64,000 nucleotides of DNA. Source: Atopsyche davidsoni. Taxonomy: Eukaryota > Arthropoda > Insecta > Trichoptera > Hydrobiosidae. Of the stretch, positions 50,599 to 61,209 are shown in pieces. The notes under the pieces are model-generated. The model was given only the letters and a program-made list of their open reading frames with translations. It ran no database searches and was not told the origin of the DNA. A program made the position numbers and the translations under genes. Each line of letters begins with the position of its first letter. Within the stretch, counting starts at the first letter, position 1. The stretch covers positions 4,278,001 to 4,342,000 of the forward strand of contig JAILWY010000012.1 of assembly GCA_022113835.1 (NCBI GenBank), in the 5' to 3' direction.

Positions 50599-52397
50599 GA
50601 ACGAGATTATGCGTTTTAATCTAATTTTCTTCCTTTTGAATGAATGTTTTTATTAGAATGTTTTAAAGAAATGACTGATCATAATCAAGTGTGTGTTCGG
50701 TAATACTTGATTTCTACACAATTTTATCAACACATTTTAATACATACTAGGCATTAATCTACTGTTTAAGATTTGGATTCTTATATGTAGTAGAACACAC
50801 CTCTTAGCGTAAGTGAATTGTTGCACCCGAGTCAGATGATTTTGTACAATGTCAACCTTATTACTGTAAATTTATAGTAATACACGTGATGTTTGTTTGA
50901 GATTGAAATAGTCGATAAAAACCTCAATATTTTACTAGACAAATAAAGCGGTAGGACATTGAATAATTTATTACGTTATTATTATATTTAACACTGCCAA
51001 CCTACGACGCAGAGGAGATGCAACATTTTGTTCCACAATAAAATTACTACAGCAAAATCTTCACATTTTTTGTAAATTTTATACCTTCAATATTCTCACA
51101 TTGCTGCCATATGATTTCACAACCAGATATTTGTACTTATGCAAATTCATTGAATACATCTAAATCAATGCAAGCATTAGTTATGTTGCTTCCATGAAAC
51201 ATGTGCTTCTATTGTGAGATTTCAACCATACTTTTTTTATTTAGTGTTTTAATGTTTGTATTTTTTTATTTGAACTGTGATTATCTAGCTGTATACATTT
51301 AAGATAATAAAAAATAAAAGCAAATAATGTTAATTGTACATCGGTTCTTTTATTGTTTGAGGCAAATATGAATAATGAAAATATTCTTTTGCCTGGCATG
51401 CTAATACTTCACTCCCACTAACTCTCAACTCTCCTGCATATTATTTTGAGCAAAAAAATTAATAATAGGAAGCAAAGAAATATCCCACACATCGTTTAAT
51501 TATTTTTTTATATCAAAATCAGTTTGACATCCATCCGAGGTGCAAGGACAACTCCAGGGTAGTGGATTATTGTTGACTTACTGTGGATTTCATCTCCTAA
51601 CTATACTTGAAAGTAACTATATGAAAATGAATTCACAATGATTGAATTAATATAGATTAAATTAAAAAAATTAGGTAGAATGTCAATTTAGAGTGGATAA
51701 TATAAAAAAGATGACTTTAGACATAAAAATATGGCAGTCACTCATTAAATGAGGTATATTCTACATCTCTTTGGCAAAGATGTGTCAAATGTCTCTATAG
51801 TTATCAAAGTATTAAATATAAAGGTAAGTAAGGGGAAACATTTTAAATACTACCCGTAAGGCAAGACACTAAGTATAAAAGTGAATAAATATTAAGCAAT
51901 CCTGACATTTAGTAACCAAATGATGACAATAAGAAAATATACGTGCCTCGTGCTGCTCAATGGAGAGATCTACTCGTAGATTGATAGTTGTATAATTGTG
52001 TACAATTTGTAGCAATCTTGTTTCACAAATTCTTCCTACAAATCTTATATCCAAAACAAAAAAAACCTAGATCAGGAGAACCTGGCTTAAAGACTTCATC
52101 GAACTTGGAAATGACATATAGCTATCGTCAGATATCAGAAATACAAAACCGAAAATTCAACTCATGGTGGTAATGATTATGATTGATTAAAATCAATCAC
52201 AACAAACTACTGTTTACTGTTTTCTCCAAAGTTTCGAGTCAGTAGTTCTTAGCCAGCTGAATTGCAACAAAGAGTTTTATTTTTTTCTCATTATTTCATA
52301 TTTAATCAGTAAAGCTATATTGTCTTGAATTTTCAATATGAATAAAAAATTATCGAGATTTGTGAATGTGCCTTCGTGACCTCCTTATATATGAGTA
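50599..52397. other. Distal 3' UTR or intergenic sequence
   Basis: AT-rich, with additional poly-A signals for CadN to about 51316. After that I see no gene, RNA or repeat up to the transposon. Confidence 0.5.
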
Positions 52398-53780
52398 CAC
52401 CCATACCTCGCTATATGGCCGCTCGTCATACGGCCTTTTGCTATAACGGCCCTTTTCAGTTAAGGCACGTTTTCGATATACGGCCTAAAATGTTTCGCTA
52501 TAACGGCCAAAAAAACTTTTTTTCAATGTTATTTTGTTTACGAGCATTATTCAGTGTGTCCTCATAGAGCGGCTGGTTTAGACTTGTCTGCGAGTGTTTT
52601 ATGTACATATTTATTACTGATTGTTGAACTGGAAAAATTGGAAATGATTAGGGACATTTTTGATACGTAAATACATATGTATGTATGTACAAATTAAATT
52701 TTTTAATGTGTATTTTTTTACTAAACTTATTTTAACTATTGATTATATGGATTGAGGACAAAAAAAAGTGGAGAATGCCAATGAGTCAAATAACTATCCA
52801 GGAAAAAGCTTTAAGTATTTTCGAAAATTTGAAGAATGGAGATACCGACGAATCTGCTGAAGATGTCACATTCCAAGCAAGCCGAAGATGGTTTGAAAAT
52901 TTTAAAAGTATATTTAATTGCATAATTTGAAAATGAAAGGTGAAGCAGCTAGCGCCGATGAGGTCGCATTTAAGGAATATCCCAACATTTTAAAGGGAAT
53001 TATTGAAAGAAGTGGTTATAAACCTGAACAAGTGTTTAACGTAGACGAAACAGGGCTTTATTGGAAGCGAATGCCTGATCGCACGTACATTTCAAAAACC
53101 GAAAAATCTGCACCTGGTTATAAGGTGTCTAAAGAACGATTAACTTTGCTACTTGGTGCAAATGCCGCGGGTAATTTCAAGCTAAAACCACTTTTAATAT
53201 ATTTGTCCGAAAATCCAAGGCCTCTTAAAGGACTAAATAAAAATAAATTACCCGTCATATGGAAATCCAACAAGAAAGCTTGGATGACTAAAGCTACTTT
53301 TGAGGATTGGTTCAAAAATCACTTTTGTACAGAAGTGAAAAAATTTTGCGAGACAATAACTTAACCTACAATCCTACTAATTTATCCGAGCTATCTGAAG
53401 ATGTCATGATTGAGTACCTTCCAAAAAATACAACAGCTCTAATCCAACCAATGGATCAGGGTGCAATAGCCACCTACGCCGAACTTTCCGACAACTTATA
53501 AGGGAAACCGATGGTAAAGCTTCAATTGAAACATTTTGGAAAAACTAAATCAAGGATGCTGTTGACAGCATCAGTGAATTATGGAAGGAATTACAATTAA
53601 CAGCAATGAACCATGTTTGGAAAAAAATATGGCCAGAATGTGTAAAAAGTGTTACATATTTAAAAAATTTGGAACCGATCCCATTGAATTTGTATTAGAA
53701 TAATTGATTCCTTATACGGCTTTTCGCTTAGCGGCCAAGTTTCGTGGAACGTATCTAGGCCGTAAAGCGAGGTATGGGTT
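52398..53780 (+). mobile_element. Decayed Tigger/pogo-type DNA transposon
   Basis: The element is flanked by TA at 52396-52397 and 53781-53782, the target duplication of Tc1/mariner-pogo elements. Its inverted ends read CACCCATACCTCGCTATATGG on the left and, on the opposite strand, AACCCATACCTCGCTTTACGG on the right. The left 110 bp contain five degenerate copies of a TATAnCGGCC motif (52411-52508), probable transposase binding sites; at least one copy is found near the right end. At 1,383 bp it is shorter than intact Tigger elements, and the coding region is broken. It lies between the converging CadN and Rpn3 genes. Confidence 0.9.
52739..53501 (+). pseudogene. Tigger-type transposase remnant
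   Basis: Three frames together show similarity to Tigger/CENP-B-like transposases. A helix-turn-helix part (ITIQEKALSIFENLKNGD, then ASRRWFENFK) lies in 52739-52930. A DDE_1 core follows in another frame (52918-53364: NVDETGLYWKRMP, LTLLLGANAAGNFKLKPLLI, AWMTKATFEDWF). A third frame (to 53501) has YLPKNTTALIQPMDQGAIATY. The first catalytic aspartate region (VDETG) is present, but the second-Asp segment (family DNAPSHP-like) is missing, and there is a frame change near 52915 and another near 53345. It cannot encode an active transposase. Confidence 0.88.
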
Positions 53781-54377
53781 TAATTATAAGAGTAATACTA
53801 TAATCAGCCATTTCAAAGGAGTACTAGGGTGCCTACTGCCAGAATTGTTCTCAAAATATTTTTTTCTGCCAACTTTACAAATATTCTAGCTGAAATAATC
53901 TAACATTCATTGAAAAATGCTGCTACAATTTTACAATTAAAAAAAATTACGGTAGACACTAATCTAAATTGATAATCGACACCGTAATATCATTTTAGCA
54001 CTTTTTTATTAATTAAAACTAAGACTTGCGTAAAGTGAGCCAAATGTTTTATTTCCTATTAAAATAATATAGTATACAGGTGCAAATTTATATTTATATA
54101 ATACATTGACTACCAACCTTAGTACTATGTTTTGATCACATCACAAAAAAAAATTGAAAACATGAATCACAATATGTATGTATGATACTGTTTTTTTTAC
54201 TAATAATAAAACCACGACCAATAGTGTTATTTTATTTTTTAATAGTGTATGATTTAAATAACAACATCTGTATTACTGAATAATATATATGATTAACTAA
54301 TTCATTATTATTAGTGAAATCAAAAAGAAAACAAAACATCAGTACACATAATAAATTTATCATGATTGAATATTGAT
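53781..54377. other. Intergenic DNA with Rpn3 3' UTR
   Basis: AT-rich sequence. On the minus strand AATAAA signals occur at 54231-54236, 54048-54053 and 54005-54010, serving Rpn3. No other feature. Confidence 0.6.
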
Positions 54378-55871
54378 TTAAGGGAAGCCGTCATCATCTT
54401 CTTCGGCCATTTCTTTAGCCAGCTCTAAATCTTGTTGCTCTCTTTCCCTGCGTTCTTCAGCACTTTCCAATTCTTTTCCATAAGCTTTTGGCGGGTAACG
54501 CATAGCCTTAACGCTCTGCTTGTGCAAGTCCAAGCAAAAAGATATTCTCTGATGGAAAGCGAGCTGTGGTTCACGAGTGCAATAAATATCATTACTCTCC
54601 TTACTGCTCATGTAGCCACGCTCCGGATCCAATGTGGCCTCAATAACACCATCACGAATAGCCTTGGCGACAATGAACTCTGCATCTTCAGCAGAATCTA
54701 GCCCCAATTTGCGAGCAATATCTTGTGGAGATATACGAGAATAAGATAGACCAATGGATCTGATAGCGGTCTTAATCACATTATGTCTTAAACGAAGAAT
54801 CAAAGTAAATGTATGATCTGTTCTAAATTGTGGACCAAAGCTTTCAAGCACTTCCCCAAATCTTTGGAGATTACCCATTCTTACGGCCTGCGTGAGTTGG
54901 AAGTATGGTGCCAAGGCCCGACGCAAGGCAGCCTGCCTGAAGATTTGCCTCTCAGGTATATCTCCCAGTAACAGCTCTACTACGATAGCCAGCTTTTGTA
55001 CAGTTTGGCGAAAACCGACTGCAGCTGTCTGAGGAGCTTTCCTCATCGCTTGAACGAGATGTTTGTGCGCTTCACTATATTCTAAGCGGGCAGCCTTAAT
55101 ACGACCCAAATAGTACAAGAATCTAGCCCATTCATTGTTGCTTGCAGTTTCGGGATAAATGGACTTGCTCACGAGTTTATCTGCTTGATCGTATAAAGAA
55201 TAATGAAGATAATTCCTCAACAGACAATTGATCAGAACAGCCTGTCCTTCAAAGTCATTTCTGAGAGTTGATGTTCGCAGTCGAGCATGAAGGAAACCTC
55301 TAATACCGTCCAGTTTATTTGTCAGTTCGGCCACTCTTGAATGATAGAAATAACATTTGGCAGCAACCAAATCGAGAGTTCTTCGGTTTTGTGCAGTGAC
55401 TTTTGACATAAGTTGCTGAGAGCACAAGACAGCTTCTTCGAGTTTGCTGTTATCCAAGAGCCGCAACAGTATAAGCAGATGTATATAAGCATCTACTTCT
55501 GGTACAGGTGTTTTCAGAGCACTCCTAACGCGAGGAACATCAGCCTCTGCTCCGCCAGCGGGAATTTCTTCAATAAATACTAGTAACGATTCCTTCTCAG
55601 ACCCAGCGGGATACAGTTGAGATATGACCGCACGAAGGACGACCCCATTCAACTTTCTTCTCGTATTGGGTAATGACCGCAAAACTCTCAAGATAAACCT
55701 AGGCTCCTTCGATGATACAGCTTTGTCTATTTGTCGAGAATGTTCTCTCAAATCTTGAACACTTAAAACATCAGCATCTCGCTTGGAATCTGCAGAATCT
55801 GGCTCACTTCCTGCTGCTGGACTCTCGACGTTCTTCATTTCCACATCTTGCACGACATCTGGACCACCCAT
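54378..55871 (-). CDS. Rpn3: 26S proteasome regulatory subunit Rpn3 (PSMD3; fly Dox-A2)
   Basis: A 497-residue, non-ATPase subunit of the proteasome 19S lid, part of the PCI scaffold that holds the deubiquitinase Rpn11. The sequence starts [12 protein letters not shown] with an acidic, divergent N-terminus, then a helical-repeat region (about residues 40-240), a PCI domain (about 240-420; [20 protein letters not shown], later [20 protein letters not shown]) and a charged C-terminal tail ending [11 protein letters not shown]. Length matches insect Rpn3. I place the start at 55871 because the frame extends upstream only through TTG at 55880, with no ATG; the context AAAATGG is good. The ORF has no intron, unlike its neighbours, but shows no decay or poly-A tail, so I take it as the working gene. 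Confidence 0.95.
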   Translation of the reverse strand: MGGPDVVQDVEMKNVESPAAGSEPDSADSKRDADVLSVQDLREHSRQIDKAVSSKEPRFILRVLRSLPNTRRKLNGVVLRAVISQLYPAGSEKESLLVFIEEIPAGGAEADVPRVRSALKTPVPEVDAYIHLLILLRLLDNSKLEEAVLCSQQLMSKVTAQNRRTLDLVAAKCYFYHSRVAELTNKLDGIRGFLHARLRTSTLRNDFEGQAVLINCLLRNYLHYSLYDQADKLVSKSIYPETASNNEWARFLYYLGRIKAARLEYSEAHKHLVQAMRKAPQTAAVGFRQTVQKLAIVVELLLGDIPERQIFRQAALRRALAPYFQLTQAVRMGNLQRFGEVLESFGPQFRTDHTFTLILRLRHNVIKTAIRSIGLSYSRISPQDIARKLGLDSAEDAEFIVAKAIRDGVIEATLDPERGYMSSKESNDIYCTREPQLAFHQRISFCLDLHKQSVKAMRYPPKAYGKELESAEERREREQQDLELAKEMAEEDDDGFP

Positions 55872-56629
55872 TTTATACAATATTTGTTTATTCTCCCAAC
55901 TACTAGTTCAATCAGCCGTACTTAAAACCTTGACCGATCTTGACTAAATGCAATGAAAACGAACCGTAAACAGCGATCGCAAGAAATCACGTCAAAAAAT
56001 GCCGAGTAACAAAGCATAGACAATCAAGATGATAAATGTCGATCACTGAGCATTGTTTATGGTGAATTTGCATGGCATTGAATGCTGCCAAAGATAAATA
56101 AAATACTTAATAACGCTACAAGTGACGTATTTTTTATATTAAGTTCTACAGTATTGTTGTATTATCAATTTCAAAATGTTACGAGTATTTTTTTTATTTG
56201 TAAATTGAAGCATTCAGTATTACTATTTAGTACTTGTTTTATACAACTACGATTGCTAATATTTTTTAAATTTATTTTAACATTTTAAAAAATCAATTAA
56301 GACCTCCGGTTATTTTTAAAATGCTGTTGTTTGATTACCGACATTATATTTTCATTAAACTAATAATTTTTACTGCCATAAAAGAAAAAATATTTAATTC
56401 AATAATTCCTAAATATAAATTGTTTTGTAAATATATTCACACATAATTAATTTATAATTACTATTTAATTTCAAACGTCTTTCAAAATTTATGCATTACG
56501 TTTTATGTTGCTCAGATATGTGTATTTTAACGGAGACGTGGCAAAAAATAGTAATTCCTTTTTTTTCTGTAAAACCTCTGTCAAAATATCTTAATAATAT
56601 TTTTGACCGGTAATTTTTATAAGCCCAGA

Positions 56630-56660
<31 letters not shown>

Positions 56661-57425
56661 GTGCAAATTAAATGTTTTCAAAGTTTATACATAAAAGACA
56701 ATATAAAGCGCGTAGAATTAAGAAAGTAATAATTAAGAAATAGCATTTTATTATATCACCTTAATTTTTATTTCAATACTTAAATGCTTTAAAAATCAAT
56801 ATGTTAAAAATAAAGAGATATAAATTTGCTCTAATCTGATTGTATTTTTTAAATTTTTTTTTTGCTCACAAAAATATTGATGATATTTGAACTTTGTGAG
56901 TTGTTAGTAAAAAACGTATATTTATTTTTAAATCTTTATGCAGATTTCTTTTTTAAAGTGTTTAATTTGAAATAGATGTGTACATGGGCTTTGCGAAATT
57001 CTTATTAAGATAAAAACTATAGGTTTTATTAATAGGAGATGTGGTTAAATATTTATTATTTTTTAAATAGCGGCCAATTTGAGTATATCTACAAAGGTAA
57101 TGGAATGAAACGTAATTATTATAAAATATAGAAATATATAGTATTTTCATTGTTTATGGTTTGAAACTGGCAGAAAACGATTGACGGCCATATGCAGCCT
57201 GTCTAGTAAACTAGCGTAGCCCGCAGTTGCTTAACCACTACTTGCAAACACTCTGGGTAAAAACTCAACTCGTTCACTTACTGATGTTTGGGAAAAATAT
57301 TTTACAAATCAGTGTTGTCTCAAAGTTGTTCACGCGACAACTTCAAATTTGTTATAAAAGCGTTTCAAGTTGACCTGGCGGATATTGCATAGACTTTCAC
57401 CCTGAAGTTTCAATGTGTTCTGGAA
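55872..57425. promoter_or_regulatory. Divergent intergenic region between Rpn3 and the zinc-knuckle gene
   Basis: 1.55 kb, AT-rich in the middle, with an A23 run at 56635-56657 and more balanced sequence close to each start codon (55880-56080 and 57170-57425). Promoters of both genes must lie here if their first exons are as drawn. No clear TATA-Inr pair, DRE or proteasome-type antioxidant element was found. TATAAA overlaps the Rpn3 start codon and is probably coincidental. Confidence 0.5.
56635..56657 (+). repeat. Poly-A run (A23)
   Basis: Homopolymer of 23 A in the Rpn3/zinc-knuckle intergenic region. No retroelement body recognised. Confidence 0.85.
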
Positions 57426-58064
57426 ATGGTTTGCAAAGAGGACGTGGTATCATGGTTTAAAGAGTTAGAAAGCTATAAAAGAATCGATGCAATGTGTAGT
57501 CTTTTGAATATGTGCCTTCCGTTCGAGCTGCGGTTTATAGGCACATATCTAGAAGAGCTTGGCAAGCGTGACTTTCAAGAGTTACGTGGAGCAGAAATCA
57601 GAGCAAATAACCCTACAGATCTCGCTGCTGACATCGGGGGTGCCAATACAGACCATCGAACGCGTCGAAAGATGGCCCTTTACGTGTCTCTGCTTCGTTC
57701 GTGTAATTATGCATGCGCTTCTACACTCTACAGTGTGATGGTGGGCTTAGAACAAACTGGCCTTCTTGGTGGAATATACGGAGATCCACTGGAAGAACTG
57801 CTACTGCTGTATACGATGGCTCTACATCATCCTGCATTCACATTCGACCAGCATTCTCATTTTGGTGAAATTTTAGAAAAGCTTAAAATAGAAGATCAAA
57901 GAAACCGCTACGTCCCACCCCCAGTTTCAGTGAATACTGTACCCTCGGGTAGCAGTTGTCTCCTACATACCAGTGTAACGCCTAACTTATCCGTCCCCCC
58001 TCCTAGTGTCCCTGGATTAAATCCTATGAGTACTCTTGTATATGTGAAGACCCCTCCTTTACAG
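57426..58064 (+). CDS. ZCCHC2/ZCCHC14-like zinc-knuckle protein, exon 1
   Basis: 213 codons from ATG at 57426 (context GAAATGG) to CTACAG|GTAAGA, phase 0. The N-terminus, VSWFKELESYKRIDAMCSLL followed by NMCLPFELRFIGTYLEELGK and RDFQELRGAEIRANNPTDL, matches the conserved N-terminal helical domain of vertebrate ZCCHC2 and ZCCHC14 (there LCGLL..C.PLELRF.G..LEDLARKD). A helical block and a proline-rich tail follow. The role of the family is poorly defined; an RNA-related role is inferred from the zinc knuckle. I cannot assign a fly gene symbol. Divergent from Rpn3. Confidence 0.85.
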
Positions 58065-59258
58065 GTAAGATTTAATATTAACATTTACCTAAATTTATTG
58101 TGTTGTTTCATATAATTATTCTGCCAAACATTAACATCCAAAATTTATTCTGTCCATCCAAATGTTTTCATTTATAAAATAGGATTGTGCAATGTCCATT
58201 ATTACCTATTTTCCAATTATTTGAATCATTACTGCATTCTTCACATATAATTGTCATTCAATACACATTTATTTTGCAAGTTTTATCGTCAATTTAATAT
58301 GTTAACTTACCTGGGATGGTCAGATAACCATGGTCAGATTTGATGAATACATTTCATATGAGACTTAAATGATATATACATGGATCTGCAATCTTATCTT
58401 ATTAACCATTTTATTTTATTTATTTCTAAAAAGTATCTGGAAATCTAATGAATAAATAGAAGTAACAATAGTATTTCTATAAACCTGATGGTCATCATAA
58501 ATTCGAGTTAATTAACTTCTTTTCGATTTTTATTTATCAGTCGAGTCAACTGTATGAGTATGTTCAATATTATATATATTGCACAATTTTTTCAGTACCG
58601 CATTCAATGGTGTGTTTGGTTTTTTATCACCGTTACATATAGTTTAGTGTTTTTGTTTCTGAATCTGGAATATTTGTTAGTTACAAAATTACACCTTGCT
58701 GTTAAAATTTTGGAGATTTAATAATTATCTATCACAGAAAAAGTTAATAACATGTGAAATGTATTCATTTTTGTGTTTTAAACACTGGCAACCCTATATA
58801 TTGGTGGTTTATATAAAATAAAAATCAAGTTTACTAAATAAGCAAAGTTTTTCCAGTAATAGATAGCACAAAATACTCATCTATATATTTTCTCTAAAAT
58901 CATAATTTCAATAAAATATAAAGGTCTAAACTTATTATAATTTATGTTATTTCTAATATTAACACTAATTTTTTTCTGAAATTTTATTCATAATATTTAA
59001 ATACTGACTTAAATTTGAAAATAATTACTTTAATATTTATACAACTATAAAATATGAAGAATGGAGAACAAAATTGTTTTTTATTGTATTGAAATATTTC
59101 TCTTTGTTCTTACTCTTATATAATAGTAATTTTAATTTTAAAAAAATAGTACACTTAAAATCCAATTGATTGGTATAAATAAGCTTAAAAGTAGTTGCAG
59201 CACAAAAATGTTGATTTGTTAACGAGGCAATATTAATTTAGCAATTTTGCATTTGTAG
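58065..59258 (+). other. Intron 1 of the zinc-knuckle gene
   Basis: 1,194-bp AT-rich intron, GTAAGA to ATTTGTAG. No other feature seen. Confidence 0.75.
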
Positions 59259-59456
59259 GGGCCGCTGGTAGGTTCGGAGATGACTGAGGTTGGGACCCCA
59301 CTACCCCATTCCATGCAGGCCCTCGATCCCCATTTTCCCGTGCTGGGAGAACCCCTGGCGCCGCCCCCCGGCCCGCCCTACAGCCTGGAGTATGTGCTCT
59401 GCGGCGCACACCGGCCCGGGGGGCCTATAATGCCTGTTATGAATCAACCCCTTGAG
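59259..59456 (+). CDS. ZCCHC2/ZCCHC14-like protein, exon 2
   Basis: 66 codons, phase 0 both sides, GPLVGSEMTEVGTPLPHSMQ to MNQPLE|GTAAAT. Proline-rich and markedly GC-rich compared with exon 1 and the introns. No domain is recognised in this exon; it is probably a disordered linker. The open frame and both splice sites support it. Confidence 0.75.
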
Positions 59457-59854
59457 GTAAATTATTCTCTCCCTAATATCAGAACATATTTCTGATCTTA
59501 ACGCAAAAATTGGCCAGAAATTTAAATTTTCTAATTCTATATATTTTTCATTTATAATATTGACGTAAACATTAATTCTACATTCTGATTTTACACACTT
59601 TTTAGTAATATGTTTATCTTTATCATTAGGTCATTGTAGTTGAAATTCCTGAATTTGTATCATGAGGTAGATGAATCAAATAATAATAAAAAAAATGTAT
59701 AAATGGTGGGAAATACAATTGTGAATTTATTACTCAAAGGGATAAATCAGCGTGATCTATTGTCGAGCAGTTTGATGATGCCTTGTAAGATTTATATTTA
59801 AAATTAAAAAAAAAAAAGGACAGGTGGCTTTACAACAATGTGATTGAACCACAG
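59457..59854 (+). other. Intron 2 of the zinc-knuckle gene
   Basis: 398-bp AT-rich intron ending GAACCACAG, with an A11 run just upstream. Nothing else. Confidence 0.7.
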
Positions 59855-60067
59855 GTAATGCACTACCCGCCTCCGTCTCCACTGGTGTCAGGCCCCTCCT
59901 CGCCTTGTGACAGTCGGCCAGGCTCGCCACACACACGTGCCGCCCCAGTGCCCCCGCAGCCCCTGCGCCGTGCCCGTCGGCCTTCGCACGACCGCACACC
60001 ACCCCCGCCTCCGCCCCCGCACCATGATCACCTCCTGCCCACTTTCAACCACCTGTCCATCAACGAG
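59855..60067 (+). CDS. ZCCHC2/ZCCHC14-like protein, exon 3
   Basis: 71 codons, phase 0 both sides, VMHYPPPSPLVSGPSSPCDS to HLSINE|GTGAGC. Includes arginine-rich PLRRARRPSHDR and a run of seven prolines followed by HHDH. Low-complexity, predicted disordered. The end FNHLSINE may be a short conserved linear motif. Confidence 0.75.
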
Positions 60068-60663
60068 GTGAGCGGATCCAACGTTATATTCACACTTTTT
60101 AGGCGGTCTTTTTTAAAGATGCTATGATTAACAGTAAAGGGATCAACATATCGCCGATGTATTTAATAATTCATAAAAATTATTAAATAAGTCACGAAAA
60201 ATAAATAGTTTTTTCTGCTTTGATGTTTTGAAACATCTAAAATAGAATGATAAGTAAAATTGATCTGTTATTTTCATTTATAAACTAATGATGAATTCAG
60301 GCATGAATGATGCCAGATTTATTATTTACTGTTTTGGCTGACTTTTTTACACATTCCACTATATTTTCAATTTAATTGTTTTTTTACCTTATATTCTTAA
60401 AATGAGACTTCAAGGAAAGCAAGGTTACATTATATTTAGTCCTTCTATAAGATAATATGTGTTAAATATACTGAAAATAATCCCATTTAGAATACACAAT
60501 ATCTGGGCAGAAGGTTATCTCACCAGCTTTGTATTTTAAGTCTTTGGTGTTAAAATCCACTTATTAGTTTCTCTTTCTTGAAGGTTCCTGGAAAAACATC
60601 AATCAATCTGCAATACATTTTAGGCTGTTAGTTCTTAGGCATAATTTTATTTTATTGTTGCAG
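60068..60663 (+). other. Intron 3 of the zinc-knuckle gene
   Basis: 596-bp AT-rich intron ending TTATTGTTGCAG. No feature seen. Confidence 0.75.
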
Positions 60664-61209
60664 AGAAACATAGAAGAAGAAAAATTTGGAGACCTCGATT
60701 TACAGATAAAGAGTCAGTTGCAATCGCTGGACAGGCCTAATGGGATACGGCGGCCCCCCCGAGGTAGCAAGGCAGCTGGCGGATATGGCACACAGCAGCT
60801 GCGAGTCGTTCGCTCGGGTCGGTCATCGGCCAGCTCGTCGGGCAGCAGCAGTGGTTGTCACTCGCCGCCCGACACGCCAGCGCCCCCCGGCCCGGGACGG
60901 TCGCGCCCGCCACCACCATCGCCGCAGTACTTCCTTCCACATCAGTTCACACGCTCCGTGTTCCCAGCGGCTTTTCCGTACCGACCAGGCTATGCGCCCT
61001 TGGCGGCCAACGGGGAAGCACTGGGCCCGGGGTATGGCGGCTTTGTGGCAGTGCCGCTATTTGCGCCGCCGAAGCTTTCCTGTTGGAATTGCGGTGCCTT
61101 AGGCCACGCGGGTGCAGACTGCAAGGAGCCATCCATTGAAGACGTGACACGACCGGGAGTGTATCAGTTGGATTATAGCACGGCACCCCCGGATGTTGAC
61201 GACAAATAA
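60664..61209 (+). CDS. ZCCHC2/ZCCHC14-like protein, exon 4 with CCHC zinc knuckle
   Basis: 181 codons plus TAA at 61207-61209; the full protein would be 531 residues. It opens RNIEEEKFGDLDLQIKSQLQ, followed by serine-, glycine- and proline-rich sequence, then the zinc knuckle CWNCGALGHAGADC (C-X2-C-X4-H-X4-C, all four ligands present) about 38 residues from the end, and the tail GVYQLDYSTAPPDVDDK. A C-terminal single CCHC knuckle is how ZCCHC2/14 end. No SAM or PX domain as in the longer vertebrate proteins could be recognised. All three introns are phase 0. Confidence 0.88.
   Translation, partial: RNIEEEKFGDLDLQIKSQLQSLDRPNGIRRPPRGSKAAGGYGTQQLRVVRSGRSSASSSGSSSGCHSPPDTPAPPGPGRSRPPPPSPQYFLPHQFTRSVFPAAFPYRPGYAPLAANGEALGPGYGGFVAVPLFAPPKLSCWNCGALGHAGADCKEPSIEDVTRPGVYQLDYSTAPPDVDDK

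Noticed and set aside
52739..53501. A working host gene derived from the transposase
   Set aside because: Frame changes near 52915 and 53345 and the missing second-Asp segment exclude an intact product.
55872..55880. A start for Rpn3 at 55880
   Set aside because: The codon there is TTG on the minus strand; the first ATG is at 55871-55869 with good context, giving 497 residues.
55880..56100. An antioxidant/CncC-type element upstream of Rpn3
   Set aside because: GCTCAGTGA near 56045 (minus strand) resembles but does not match the GCnnnGTCA core.
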